A DNA stretch of 64,000 nt. Origin: Alopecurus myosuroides. Taxonomy: Eukaryota; Streptophyta; Magnoliopsida; Poales; Poaceae. Below, one piece after another: positions 10,328 to 22,588 of this stretch. A program made the position numbers and the translations under genes. Position 1 is the stretch's first letter. Each line of letters begins with the position of its first letter. Below the pieces are notes generated by a model that ran no database searches, was not told the origin of the DNA, and saw nothing but the letters and a program-made list of their open reading frames with translations. The stretch is from contig CM054057.1 of assembly GCA_028641055.1 (NCBI GenBank), positions 722,139,931 to 722,203,930 on the forward strand. Direction: 5' to 3'.

Positions 10328-11727
10328 TGATACGTCCAAAACGTATCTCCTTTTCCGAACAATTTTCTTATTTTTTTCCTCTAAACATGTTAGTTTTGGA
10401 TACCACTAACACAGATTAATGCTTTTTTTTCAGCAAAATTAATTTGGTGTCTTGTTTTTGTGCAGAAAAATCAAATTTCGGGAAATTGCCCAGAAAAGAT
10501 CTAATTGAGCCTAAAACACCAGAAGACCCCGAGAGCCAGAAGGTCGCCGGAAGAGGGGCCAGGAGGGGGCCACACCACCCCCTGGCGTGCCCCTCCTTGG
10601 CCGCGCCGCCAGGTGGTGTGGGCCACCCCTACACCCCATCGGACTCCCCTTCGACTACATATGCCCTGTAACCTAAAAACCGAGGGGGGGTTCGTCATAT
10701 TCCACAGAAACACCACAGAGTGCCGCCGCCACCTCGAAACTCGATTTGGGGATGAGAAGTTCCTGTTCTGGCGCCCTGTTGGGATGGGGATTCAAAGGAG
10801 AGCATCGCCATCGACACCGCCACCTATTCTCCACCAACCATCCATGATTCCCCCTTCATGTGTGAGTAAACACCGCTGTAGGCTAAGAGGGACGGAAGGT
10901 ATTGTATGAGATTGATTATGTAATAATGCAAAATTGTTAGGGCATAGTGCCTAGTATCCATTGTTAGTGTTTTCTACCGTTGTTGCAACTTGTTATGCTT
11001 AATGCTTGTCACTAGGGCCCGAGTGCCATGATCTCAGATCTGAACATGTTATTTTTTCATGAGTATAATTATGTTTCTTGATCATATCTGCAAGTTTTTT
11101 ACACATGTCATTGTCCGGAACCCGAGGCCCCAAAGTGACCGAAATTGGGACAACCGGAGGGGATGGTTGTGATGTGAGGATCACGTGTGTTCACAGAGTA
11201 TTAATGCTTTGCTCCGGTGCGTTATCAAAAAGTTCCACCTTAATTACAAGTAGTTTCCCTAGAGGCCCCACTTCCACGGGCTTGTAGGAGAAAAGATGTT
11301 GTGCAATTTTCTCATTGCGAGCACGTATGACTATATTGGAACACATGCATATGGTTTGCCTAGATGTTTGATGCTTTATTATTATTATATCCAATGCCCA
11401 TGTTAGCTTATTACATGACCTATGTTATCCATGCAACACCCGTTCATCCATTCCCTCTATGCCTACGGTACTTCCCATCCTGTTGTTTTCCTGGATTTCT
11501 ACTACTATTATTATTTTACTACTGCTGTTATTTTATTTCTACTGCTGCTATAAAAAGGTTACCACTGATAAATTGTTGCAAGCAATTCTACTTTTAGGTG
11601 CATCTGAATTGACAACTCAGTTGTTAAGGCTAATAAATATTCTTTGGCTCCCCTTGTGTCGAATCAATAAATTTAGGGTTTACTTCCCTCGAAGACTGTT
11701 GCGATCCCCTATACTTGTGGGTCATCA
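10328..11727 (+). repeat. 5' LTR of element A
   Basis: 1400 bp from TGATACGTCCAAAACGTATC to CTTGTGGGTCATCA. It matches the LTRs at 18286-22390 and 22589-23982 throughout. Near 10655 the TATA position reads CTACATATG, while the solo copy has CTATATATTT at 21336, so the promoter here looks weakened. Confidence 0.85.
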
Positions 11728-11738
11728 AGACTATTTTC

Positions 11739-11755
11739 TGGCGCCGTTGTCGGGG
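11739..11755 (+). other. Primer-binding site of element A, complementary to tRNA-Asp
   Basis: TGGCGCCGTTGTCGGGG begins 11 bases after the LTR. It differs at one base (C to T) from the complement of the plant tRNA-Asp 3' end, the usual primer of Athila-lineage elements. Confidence 0.75.
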
Positions 11756-11815
11756 AGCATAGCTTTATTTATTTGCTCACTTGATCGTGATATTGTTTGC
11801 TGCAAGCCATTTATC

Positions 11816-13453
11816 ATGGGGAAGACTCATGATGGAAAAGTCTCTATATTACCATCCACTACAAGGAGAGGTACAACTCTGAACACCTCTCTTGCTCTTG
11901 ATTCACCGTCTGTTATGAGTAACCTTCTTACTCCACCACATGCTACACGTACTGTTACTTCTGCTGAGTCTGAAAATGTTTTTGATACTTTTTATTTTGC
12001 TTCTACTGTGCTTGATGATACTGGTTCTCTAGGTCCTTTCCTAGATTCTACTATTTCTAAATCCAAACAAATTAAAAATGCTAAAATTTCTGTTGAAAAT
12101 ATTGGTACACTTGTTAATCCATCTTAGCCTATTGATGATCTTGATGAAACCTATATTGAACTTAATGACGATTTTATTGAAGAAGTGTGTGCTACTATTG
12201 GTGCAAGTGCTCTTAAGAGTCTTCTTGCAAGACATGATGTGAAATATAAATCTTCTCTTGATGCTAAGTTTGCCACATCTCCCATACACATTATAGACAA
12301 GGATTATGATTTATATTTAGATTTATCTTGCATATCTATTGTTGAGAAGGAACCTTTTTGTAGAACTGAAAGTAGAAGTGCTATGGAACACATGAATGAG
12401 CTTTCATATTTGAGTAGTTTATTTTCTGATGATACTAAGATGCGTACTTATTTTGTTACCAAGATCTTCCCTTTCTCATTGAAAGATGAAGCTAAAATTT
12501 GGTTTAACAATCTGTCACCTGGATCTATAACTAATCCTATGGATTTGGTTACTGCTTTCTTTCAAAAATATTTTCCTACTAGTGCTCAACATGCTGCTGT
12601 GCGGGACATCTTTAACTTTGATAAAATTGAAGGAGAAAAATTGCCTGAATCTTGGACAAGGTTTTGTTCTTTGATAAGAGGTAGCCCTGGATATCCATTA
12701 CCTAAAAATGAACTCCTAGATATATTTTATAATGGACTAATTGTTGAATCTAGGACATACCTGGATAGTTGTGCTGGTTGTGTTTTCAGGAAAAGAACTC
12801 CAGAAGAAGCTGAGGAATTGATGGCTAAAATAGCCAAAAATAATGATGATTGGAATATACAGGAGCCTACACCTATACCAGAGCCAAAACCAATACCAAC
12901 ACCCAAGAAGAGAGGGATGATTGAATTAAATGATGAAGTGATGAAGGAAGCCAAGAAATCTCTTAAAGAGAGGGGTATTAAATCTGAAGATGTAAAGAAT
13001 TTACCTCCTATAGAAGAATTATGTAAGTCAATTCCTCATCCATCAACTATTGAGGTACACTCTCTCCAATACTTTGATAATAGAGATATTCCTTATTCGA
13101 AACCACATGATCAATGCTTAGATGAATTTGACAATCATGTGGTTAAGATAGAAAACATTAATATGAGAGTGCAAAATCACCTTATGGAAAACTCTAAAGC
13201 TATTGATAATTTACATGTTATTATTGAGAGAACCTCTAATGATGTTAAAATGCTTGTTAAACATTTTTAAATGGTTCAAACTCAAATTGATCAACTTACT
13301 AAAGTGCAAAAAGACATGCTAGCTAATGCTTCTAGAGATAAACATGTTTGTGAAATAATTTCTAGAAGCGGTGTTTCTACTCAGGACCCCTTGTATCCTA
13401 AACGACATCCTACAAGAATTGAACAAGATTCTCAGCAACCTAAAAAACAATAA
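11816..13453 (+). pseudogene. gag of element A, interrupted by in-frame stops
   Basis: One reading frame runs from ATG 11816 (MGKTHDGKVSILPSTT) through two in-frame stops, TAG at 12125-12127 and TAA at 13268-13270, to a stop at 13451-13453, with no frameshift between. The central segment holds IFPFSLKDEAKIWFNNLSPG and AFFQKYFPTS, the hallmark of plant retrotransposon gag (PF03732 type). A Pro-rich run follows (PTPIPEPKPIPTP) and then a helical region. Only two stops separate it from a full-length gag of about 545 residues, so the copy is damaged but not ancient. The product would assemble virus-like particles in the cytoplasm in an intact relative. Confidence 0.8.
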
Positions 13454-13487
13454 TTCTCCTTCTAAGAAAAAGAAGATGAGACATAAA

Positions 13488-14461
13488 AAATGTTGCAGAA
13501 TCTCCTGAACCTACTAAAGATCCTAATAGTATATATATTCCTGATGCTGAAACTGAAAGTGGTCATGATAAAAGTGATGCTTCTGATAAAAAAGAAACTG
13601 TAGCTGAACCTGAAAAGCAAACTAAAACCGCAGAGTATACTAAGGAGGATTTCATTGCTAATAAACATGGTAATGAAAGAGAGCCTTGGATACAAAAAGC
13701 AATGCCTTTTCCTAATAAGAAACACAAATCAAAGGAAGAAGAACATTATAACAAGTTTTGTGAGTGGATCCTCTGTTTTTGCAAATCCCTTTGACTCATG
13801 CTATTAAACTGCCTCCTTATTCTAAATATATGAAATATATTGTCTCTAACAAAAGGAAAATATGAAATTTCCACTATGCTTGCTAATTACTCTTTCAGTG
13901 GCAAGGTTCCAAAGAAGCTTGGATATCCTGGTATTCCTAGTATCCCTTGTTTTATTAAAAATAATTAAGTTAGAACTGCTTTATGTGACTTGGGAGCTGG
14001 AGTTAGTGTTATGCATTTCTCTCTTTATAAGAGACTCTCTCTTGAAAAATTGATACATACTAATATATATTTGCAAATGGCTGATAAATCTACTACTATT
14101 CCTGTTGGTATATGTGAGAATGTTCCTATTCAAACTGCTACTAATTGTTTGATATTAACTGACTTTGTTGTGTTGGAAATGCCTGAAGATGATAATATGT
14201 CTATTATTCTTGGGGAGACCTTTTCTTAATACCGCAGGGGCGGTTATTGATTGCAATCTAGGAAAATTAACTGTTAAGTTTAATGATAAAGAGCATATTG
14301 TTTATTTTTCCAAGAAGATTGATAGAAGATATGGCTTATATTCAATTGAAAATATTGAGACCATCAAGATTGGAGAATTTTATTGTCCCATTCTAGTACC
14401 ACCAAAAGAATATGAAATTATTATGATTGGGACTATGTCTATCAAGGATGAGGTAACATAA
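13488..14461 (+). pseudogene. gag C-terminus and aspartic protease of element A, frameshifted
   Basis: After a frame change near 13455-13488 an acidic/Lys-rich linker (KEDFIANKHGNEREPW) leads to the protease region, broken by more frameshifts (near 13770 and 13855) and a stop at 13966-13968. The active-site motif is seen as CDLGAGVSVMHFSLYKRL near 13987-14040. A flap-like MADKSTTIPVGIC and the C-terminal IILG/RPFLNTAGAVIDC follow, with a frameshift at about 14215. These match the retropepsin of Athila-type elements. The remnant stops at 14461. Reverse transcriptase would normally follow but nothing like it is present. Confidence 0.75.
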
Positions 14462-15389
14462 TTATTTAGTGATTGGCAAAGTTTTGCTTCATATGAAAAT
14501 TGTTCTGGTAACAAGACTGGATCACCCTTCTTAATAGAATGATTTTGAATGAAGAGGGCAATGTTTTCACTATGTTTTCACCTTCCCCATTATGTTTTCA
14601 CCATGTTTACTTCCGTTATCACCTTGCTACTTTAGTACAATCATGTTTTCCACCATCCATATTCATGTTTTCATCATGTTTTCGCCCTAATTACTGTGGT
14701 TATGCATGTTTTCACCACCCATAATTTTGTTTTCACCACTTCCACCTTTGTTTTACTTCGATATTTTCCATTGGAGTGTCATAGAACCTCTGTAGTTCTG
14801 GTTTTGGTTTTATTTTTCACCTTTTCACTTTCATTTTCCTGGTTTATTAATTATTAAAGTTCTGGAAATAGCTCAAAAATAAAGTTTCTCGAAAAATTCC
14901 AAAAAAAATATAATAAAGTTTTACGACAAAAAAGAGACAGAGAGTCACCTGGGAGGCCCCAGGGGGACCCACCAGTCAGGAACACCATGGGGTGGCGCGG
15001 CATGTCCTCTGGTGGTGCCAGGCCATGGTGTGGGGCCCTTGGCCCCCCACTAACTCTCTTCCCTACCAAAGTTGCTTCTCTCACCTCCCAAACTCAAACT
15101 TGTTGTTCTTCCTCGAGATTTTCCAATCTATTTGCTCAGCCCACCATTTGTGCTGAAATTTGGTGCATTTGCTCTCCGATATGTGACTCCTCCGATTATC
15201 CACGTAGAGTTTTGTTTGGTGAAATATTTCTTGAGTATTTTGGTACTATAGGTGACAACTAATGTGAGTTTGCATGCTTGATTTGAGTAGAAATAATATA
15301 GTTTTGATGCATGTTTAGCTCTCCTATAAGTCCCTATGGTAGTTTCCACCTTATAGTTGCTTGAAATCAATTTTTGTGATGTTTGTTGA
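14462..15389 (+). other. Gene-free internal part of element A where pol would lie
   Basis: No protein domain is recognised. From 14560 to 14750 the words ATGTTTTCACC and close variants recur about eight times. From 14940 to 15090 the DNA is GC-rich with CCATGG and GGGGCCC-type palindromic words. The absence of polymerase and integrase motifs here is the main evidence that the element is a deletion derivative. Confidence 0.5.
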
Positions 15390-16312
15390 AAAATTTCAAA
15401 GATGGACAGCCATAACTTTGAAGAGATATTTAGGAGTGATGCTCCTAGGAGAACAAGGCCCTCACGTTCATCCACATAATATAATGAAGACCTTATTGCA
15501 CCTAATATCGATGATGCGTGAGGTGATGGAATTTCCAACCCTTCTAGCCTTCCTTGTGTTACATTTTTAAGAATTGCAGGTCTGTTAGATGACTTTTTGA
15601 TGCTTATTGAAAGAGTTGGTTTAACCAGCTACATGGAGGATGAAAGTCTTCAGTATGCCGCTCTCACAATTTTTTTTGTTGAGATTTCTAAATTTCAGAA
15701 CACACAATTTGGTCCCACTATTGCTTTCAAGTTATATAGTAGTTATTTTTCTTTTCCCTTGGAGACTTTTTGTAACATTGTAGGTATCAACGCTTACGAG
15801 ACAGTGTGCAGGATTCAGGATAAACTCGCATATCTCATGGCGCTCTACCAAGAAATCACCAATGATGATGGCCGCTCACCCCAGCGTGGGAAGATAAGGA
15901 ACATCCAACTTCCTGCCCTTAGATATTTTACTTACTATCTTGCTACTAGTATCCTTGGTAGGGAGAACACTAACAACATTTCTAGTTATCACCTTGCTTT
16001 CATTGATGTTTTGCTTAACCGTAGCAAGAAGTATAACCTTGGTTCATTGATCGCCGCCTCGCTGCTAAGGTGCCCATTTTTGGAGGCATTATTGCTACTC
16101 GTATAGCAACTTCTCTAGATTTTTCTATTGCTCCTGATGATGAATTGATTGCTCCCTATAGACTCAAGCTTGTTGCCATAAAGGCTCATCATTTTATCGC
16201 TGCTAACTCTACTGCTGATCATTTAGTATATAGAGTCTTATTTATGGATGGAGATGAGCGGAAAGTTATTTTGCCGCAGCCTGTTTTGTTCAAAGTTGAC
16301 AGGTCACCATGA
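15390..16312 (+). pseudogene. ATHILA ORF-1-type (PF03078) protein remnant
   Basis: Several frames must be read together. SYMEDESLQYAALTIFFVE and LETFCNIVGINAYE (from about 15626) lead to SPQRGKIRNIQLPALRYFTY and YLATSILGRENTNNISSYHL near 15875-16000. A frame change near 16065-16080 precedes GGIIATRIATSLDFSIAPDD and STADHLVYRVLFMDGDERKV, ending near 16312. These phrases are typical of the ORF located downstream of pol in Athila-lineage elements, whose role is unknown (env-like by position). Frameshifts make it non-functional. Confidence 0.65.
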
Positions 16313-18280
16313 TCGCGCTCCAAGGAGGAGATAGATGAGCATCTGAGCATGACGGAGTTTTACAGGCAGCAGGAGAGGCGATATGCGCCTCCCGAAGACC
16401 ACAACACACAGTACACCGGCGCGTCCTCGAGCACATAACAGGAGGAGGGTTCCTCCTCAGCATACTACGGGGGCGCCACCTCATGGTCCCCTTGGGGATG
16501 ATCTCCACTTAGGCCAAAAGCCTAAGGTTGGGGGAGGTATACCGACAGCACACTCATTTATATATCATGTTCGGTCGGTTCTTTTATATCCATGTTTTTG
16601 TTTCTCTCGTTTGTTTTCATTTTCTTTAGCTTCTTTTGTTTTTCTTTGTATTATTGTTTTGTTCTTGTTTTCCAAAACACAAAAATACCAAAAATATTTT
16701 TTTTGTTTCTTCTTTAGTTTCTTTTGTTGGTTTGATTTCTTTTCTCGTTTCGATTTAGTATTAAAAAATCCAAAAATATTTTGCTTTGTTTGCTTGTTCT
16801 TTCTATTCTTGTTTTAATTCGAAAAACCCAAAAATATTTGTTGTTCTTCTTTGGTTTTATAAAGTGTGTTGCAGATTTCATCGGACTTCCGTGTCTCCAT
16901 TGGATCTTGATTATCATTCTATTTTATTCAATCCACACAAGTGAAGAGCAGTAATGAAGATTTACGACAATCCAAGTTGTGGTGAGAGGCTGGAATGAAC
17001 TCTATTTGTTTTATTTTTGTACATATATTCATCTGTGTGAACATGCTTAGTTCGTTCATGTAAGGTGTATGTTATTTAATTGATGCTTAGTAGTTCGTGG
17101 TCTCACGTGTTAGTTCCAACTTATTAATATAAGATAGCATGTCGTATGAATGTTTGCTTGCATTGTTTTATTCATAGAAAGGTATGACATTGTGGTATCT
17201 CCCTCTGATTGTTTCGCTTGAATTGACTTGGCACATGCTCACGCATGCTATGACTGAAAACAAAAAGTCACTTAATCCTCGATGATTTATTTTGCCTCAG
17301 AGTATTTGTATCATTTTTATGCCCCTGTTAATTTTATTTTGGCGCAAGCATGATTACGACAGTTGTTGCTCTCTTGATTGTCACTCCCCGTCTATTCCTA
17401 GCCTTCACATGTACTGAATATGGGCTCTACTCGTGCATCCAACTCTCAAAAACCAAAGTTTGCCAAATATGTCCACCATACCTACCTATATTTGTGGTAT
17501 TTAACCGTCACTCCAAGTAAATTTCTCGTGTGCTACCTTTAAAACCTTCGAAAAAATATTCATGTTTTGTGCCCCTGTTTTAACTCATGAGGACGTAAAT
17601 AGAGAATATTTATATCACTTGTTGATTGGATTTCACACCTTGGACTAGTGGCTTCATTCGCTTATCCAAATTATAGAAGATCCAGCAGCGGGGTGCCCAT
17701 ACCCAAATTAATACAACAAATTCTCTTTACTCTTTTTGCCCCTGATTTATCAGTCAATGCATAATTGTATAAACAAAAGAGAAATAGGGATGACCTTCTA
17801 CCCAGATGCGTCCTTATATGGGAGCCGCTATTGTGAAGTATAGTTGGCTTGTGAAGTACTATATTGTCTTTTTACCATTCGTCGACATAAGCATACACCT
17901 CTCTTAAAAATGTTTTCAATACCTCTGTTTAATAAAATAAAAAGCTGTAGCACATGAGTTAATCCCTGTTTCCCTCTGCGAAGGGCCTTTCTTTTATTTT
18001 TATGTTGAGTGTTCACCTTATCGCTTTATGCACCTTCTTGAGAGCATGGTTGTCATTCTTAGTGTAATGTGCTTGTCCCAAAACACGGTTGATTATGATA
18101 TAACTTTGATGCTTGTATCTTTGATATCTTTATTTGTAGTCTTGATTTGAACTTCAGAGGTTCCCTAGCATTTTTGTTTTGCTCCATTAATAAGGGCAAG
18201 CGAGTACATTTTATCATACCCTATTATGAGCATTGCAATCCTGCAGATTGATATACTTCATGTTGTCTATTATTAGTTTG
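16313..18280 (+). other. Non-coding 3' internal region of element A
   Basis: No gene is recognised. A purine tract (CCTAAGGTTGGGGGAGG, 16520-16536) follows the ORF remnant. 16560-16860 is T-rich with repeated CAAAAATATTT and TTCTTTTGTT words. 17300-18060 is homologous to the non-coding internal parts of elements D, E and G, for example CATACACCTCTCT.AAAA and CAATACCTCTGTTTAATAAA at 17918-17938. Confidence 0.6.
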
Positions 18281-18501
18281 TTGGCTGATACGTCGAAAAC
18301 GTATCTCCTTTTCTGAACACTTTTCTTATTGTTTTCCTCTAAACTTGTATGTTTTGAATGCAACTAACACGGACTATTGCTGTTTTTAGCAAAATTACCT
18401 TGGTGTCTCGTTTTTGTGTAGAAAAATCAACTTTCGGGAAATTTCCTAGAAAAGACCACATTGGTCTTAAAACACCGGAAGACCCCGGGGGCCAGAAGGG
18501 T

Positions 18502-21232
18502 GTTTTGCTGATGATGTCTGGAATTCTGAGGAGAGACTCTCTGAGGCTGATAATTGCATTCTTGATGCTGCCTTTACCATGGAGGAGATTAAGCTTGCCA
18601 TTGACTCCATCGTTAAGAATAGAGCCCCTGGTCCGGATGGAATTCCTATTGAGTTCTTTCAGGCTACCTGGGAGTTAGTGAAAGATGATATTATGAATTT
18701 GTTTAACGACTGGTATGTGGGAAAACTAGGTCTCTACAGACTCAACTTTGGCATGATTATCCTTCTTCAGAAAACTCCTGATGCAGATTGCTTACAGAAA
18801 TACAGACCTATCTGTCTGTTACAAGTGCTTTACAAAATCATCACTAAGGTTGCAACAATGAGGGTGGAGCCCTTCATGGACAAGTTAATCTCTAAATGTC
18901 AGACATCCTTTATTAAAGGGAGAAATATCATGGATGGCGTAATGTCTTTGCACGAGATCCTTCATGAGGCAAAAAGGAAAAAACATCAGGGAGTTGTTTT
19001 TAAGATTGACTTTGAGAACGCCTATGATAAGGTTGACTGGTCCTATTTACTTCACTATGTGACCTTAAAAGGTTTCAGCCCACTGTGGAGGAGGTTGATT
19101 GAAGATATTGTTAAGGATGGTACTCTTTGTGTGAAAATCAATAACACAAGAGGGAGAGATTTTGGTAGTCACAGGGGTGTTAGGCAGGGAGATCCTTTCT
19201 CTCCTTTCCTGTTTAACCTTGCTGCAGAAGGCCTTGCTAAACTCATCCAGCAGGCCCAGGAGATTGGCCTCATTGTGGGTCTAGTACCTCATCTAGTTGA
19301 TAAGGGTGTGGCTATTTTTCAGTATGCTGATGATACTCTGCTAATGATCCAGGATGATGTGAATCAAGTCACACAGCTTAAGATGATTCTGTACTTGTTT
19401 GAGGCTATGTCAGGACTGAAGATCAATTTTATGAAGAGTGAACTTTTCATGATTCTGGAGGATTCAGATAAAAGTGTCCACTACTCTGATATGCTGAATT
19501 GCCAAATTGGTCACTGGCCCATGAAATATTTGGGGTGCCTGTTTGTGGGTCTAGGATCCGAGTTGCTGATTTGAATCCTTTGGTGGAAAAGCTGGGTAAA
19601 AGGTTAGATGGTTGGGCTGGCAACAATTCATCTATTGGTGGGAGATTAATTCTTATTCAATCCTCCTTGAGCAGCATTCCAATCTATCATATGTCTATGT
19701 ACTTACTTCCTTCCTCATGTTTGGAAGAAATGACTAAAGTAATTAGGAGATTTTTTTGGCAAGGAACAGATTCCAAGAAAAAGTATCACCTGGTGAGATG
19801 GAATTTGATTAACAAGCCTAAGAATAAAGGGGGGTAGGCATCAAAGACCTTAAGATTTTCAATTACAGTCTGTTATGCAAATGGTGGTGGAGGTTAGAAA
19901 TGGAAGAAGGAGTTTGGCAAAATTTGGTCAAGGAAAAATATGGAATAAAGCATGGGATTTCCAGGATTACAGTTAAGCAACAAGACTCTCCTGTGTGGAA
20001 AGATCTCTTGAAGGTCAAGCATTGGTATCTTCAGTGTAGATACATGATGGTGTGTGGTGGGAAAGAAACTGATTTTTGGCATGACCAATGGTGGTCCTTT
20101 ACCTTTTTGTGAAAGGTTTCCAGAATTATTTGAAGTTTGCAATAATCAGGTTTGCACAGTGAGGGAGATGGCAGATAGGAATTGGCAGTTGGATACTAGG
20201 AGATGGTTGAGTGTGCCTATGCAACAACAAGCTTCAGTAATGCGTAGTCTACTTATGACTGTTGCATTGGGACAGGGTCCTGATAGACCCAAGTGGAAAC
20301 TAACTAAATCAGGAAAGTTCACTGTTAAATCAATGTATACTAGACTGTCCTCCTCTAACGTGGACAGATCCTTTTTACATCTTTGGAAGGCTAAAATTCC
20401 ATTGAAAATCAAAGTGTGGCTTTGGTTAATTTGGCATAATTCGATTGCCACCAAGGATAACATGAAGAAAAGAAAATGGATTGGAGACTTTTCTTGCAGC
20501 TTTTGTGATGCTTTTGAAACCATCAATCACTTGTTCTTTATGTGTCCTGCTGCTGCTTACATGTGGTCTGTCATTTCTTCAGTAATTGGTGCTTTCAACA
20601 GACCCACCAATTTTACTCAGTATTTTTGGTGGATTTCTGCTTTTTTTTCCGAATCAATTGAATCTTCATGTCGTTGGAATTGCTGCCTTTTGCTGGGCAA
20701 TTTGGAAAACTAGAAACAGAGCTTGTTTTGATAAGAAGTTGATTTCATCTCCTGTCGAGTTGATTTGTTATTTTTGTGCGTTCTTGCGCTACTGGGCAGG
20801 TCTTCAAGCTCCTGGAGATAGGACTGCAATGGAGGAGGGTGCAAGGTTGATCCAAGATGCTGCTCTTCAACAACACGCAAGGAACCAGGCTACAATCAAC
20901 AGGGCAGCTACTTCAGAAGCTTCAACTGATGAGGATGTTGATGTGGTTGGTTGATTCTCGTTGGTGTCGGAATAGTTTTAGTTTCCTGCCTGCGTGCAGT
21001 ATGGATGTAAGCTACTTATCCCCGTTGCACTTTGCTAGCGCCGTTAAACTACTGCCTGTTTGTGAGGTTTGTGTGGAAGTTGGTTTCCTGTCCCTTCCTT
21101 AGAGGGGACTGGTTACTCTTCTATCCATACCTCAGCTTTTGTTTTTCTTCTTTTGGCTTTCGTTGTAATTAAGACCTCTGTTCTGTTGTCTTTTCGATAA
21201 TGGAACCCGGCTTTGTCGTTTGGAAAAAAAAA
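18502..21232 (+). mobile_element. 5'-truncated L1-type LINE inside the solo LTR
   Basis: Sequence foreign to the LTR begins after GCCAGAAGGG (18500) and ends in a short poly-A (21224-21232), after which the LTR resumes with GGAGAGGGGCC. It holds ORF2 remnants (reverse transcriptase and zinc-binding domain) and a 3' UTR at 20953-21223. The 5' end is cut within ORF2, as is usual for LINE insertions. No clear TSD could be drawn because the flanks are themselves G-rich and repetitive. Confidence 0.85.
18503..20952 (+). pseudogene. LINE ORF2: reverse transcriptase plus zf-RVT, frameshifted
   Basis: The reverse transcriptase of a plant L1-clade LINE. Seen in order: KNRAPGPDGIPIEFFQATW near 18615, YRPICLLQVLYKIITKV, QTSFIKGRNIMDGV, the first catalytic Asp block KIDFENAYDKVDWSYL near 19006, GVRQGDPFSPFLFNLAAEGL, and FQYADDTLLM with the YADD active site at 19323-19334. 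Frames change near 19545, 19836, 20090 and 20690. The zinc-binding region typical of plant LINEs follows (CSFCDAFETINHLFFMCPAA, near 20500-20560) and a C-terminus ends near 20952. The endonuclease half is missing by 5' truncation. Dead copy. Confidence 0.85.
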
Positions 21233-22390
21233 GGAGAGGGGCCAAAGGGGGCCACACCACCCCCTGGCACCCCCCTAGGCCGCGCCACCAGGTGGTGTGG
21301 GACACCCAGAGACCCCCTCGGACTCCCCTTTCGACTATATATTTCCTTCAATCCTAAAAACCGAGGGGGTTCGTCATATTCCACAAAAACACAACTAAGC
21401 GCCGTCGCCACCCCGAACCTTGATTCGGGGATCAGAAGTTCCTGTTCTGGCACCCTGCCGGGACAAGGAATTGGAGGAGATCATCGCCATCGTCATCACT
21501 AACGCCTCTCCATCAACCATCCATGTTTCCCCAGTCCATGTGTGAGTTATTCCCCCGCTGTAGGCTGAAGGGGATGGTATGGGTTGGATGAGATTGTTCA
21601 TGTAATAATGTCGTGATTGTTAGGGCATAGTGCCTAGTATCCTCTATTAGTGATATTGACATTGTTGCAACTTGTTATGCTTAATGCTTGTCAATTTGGG
21701 CCCTAGTGCCATGATCTCAGATCTGAACATCTATCGAATCACGATGATAATTATTGTTTCTTGATCATACCTGCAAGTTGTTTACACATATCATTGTCCG
21801 GAACCCGAGGCCCCGAAGTGACAGAAATTGGGACAACCGGAGGGGATGGTTGTGATGTGAGGATCACATGTGTTCATGGAGTGTTAATGCTTTGCTTTGG
21901 TGTTATATTAAAAGGAACACCTTAATTACCAGTAGTTCCCTTGAGGCCTCGCTGAAAACGGGCTGGTAGGACAAAAGATGTTGTGCAAGTTCTCATTGCG
22001 AGCACGTACGACGATTTACGGAACACATGCCTATGGTTACTTAGTGCTTGGATGCTTTATCTTATTTATCTGCAATGCCCATGTCTTGATTATTATATGA
22101 ACTATCTTATCCATGCAACGCCCGTTCATCTATCCCTATGCCTACAATATTTAATCCCGCTGTTTACTTCAAACACTACTGCTGTTGTTTTCATTTCACT
22201 ACTGCCGCTACTATAAAACTGTTACTACTGATAAACCACTGCGAACAAGTCCACTTTTAGGTGCAGGTGAATTGACAACTCACTTGTTAAGGCTCACAAA
22301 TATTCTTTGGCTCCCCTTGTGTCGAATCAATAAATTTGGGTTTTACTTCCCTCGAAGACTGTTGCGATCCCCTATACTTGTGGGTTATCA

Positions 22391-22588
22391 TTGGCATCTC
22401 TTCATGGTTTGCATAACTGCTAGGTGACTTTTATCTTCCATACATCTTATTATTAATTGCCTCAGCACTTGATCATATAGTGAGTATATTTACATCATAT
22501 GAAACAAATGTGTTTGTAAAAGTCTTTTATCGCACTCAGTTGTCACTGAATTGCTTGAGGACAAGCAATAAGCTAAGCTTGGGGGAGT
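22391..22588 (+). other. Last internal stretch and polypurine tract of element A
   Basis: It resumes element A after the solo LTR and ends AGCTAAGCTTGGGGGAGT directly before the 3' LTR. That is the polypurine tract used to prime plus-strand DNA synthesis. Confidence 0.7.

Larger units (their letters stand above)
18286..22390 (+). repeat. Solo LTR inserted in element A, itself split by a LINE
   Basis: An A-type LTR (TGATACGTCGAAAACG to CTTGTGGGTTATCA) flanked by the 5-bp duplication TTGGC (18281-18285 and 22391-22395). No internal sequence accompanies it, so it is a solo LTR left by LTR-LTR recombination after a separate insertion. Removing the LINE (18502-21232) gives about 1374 bp, matching the other A-type LTRs. 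Because it carries its own target duplication it is not a rearranged copy of A's own 3' LTR. Confidence 0.85.

Noticed and set aside
10500..10910. Pro/Arg-rich open frames near 10505-10909
   Set aside because: They lie in the 5' LTR of element A and have counterparts in the other A-type LTRs that are not open. Composition artefacts.
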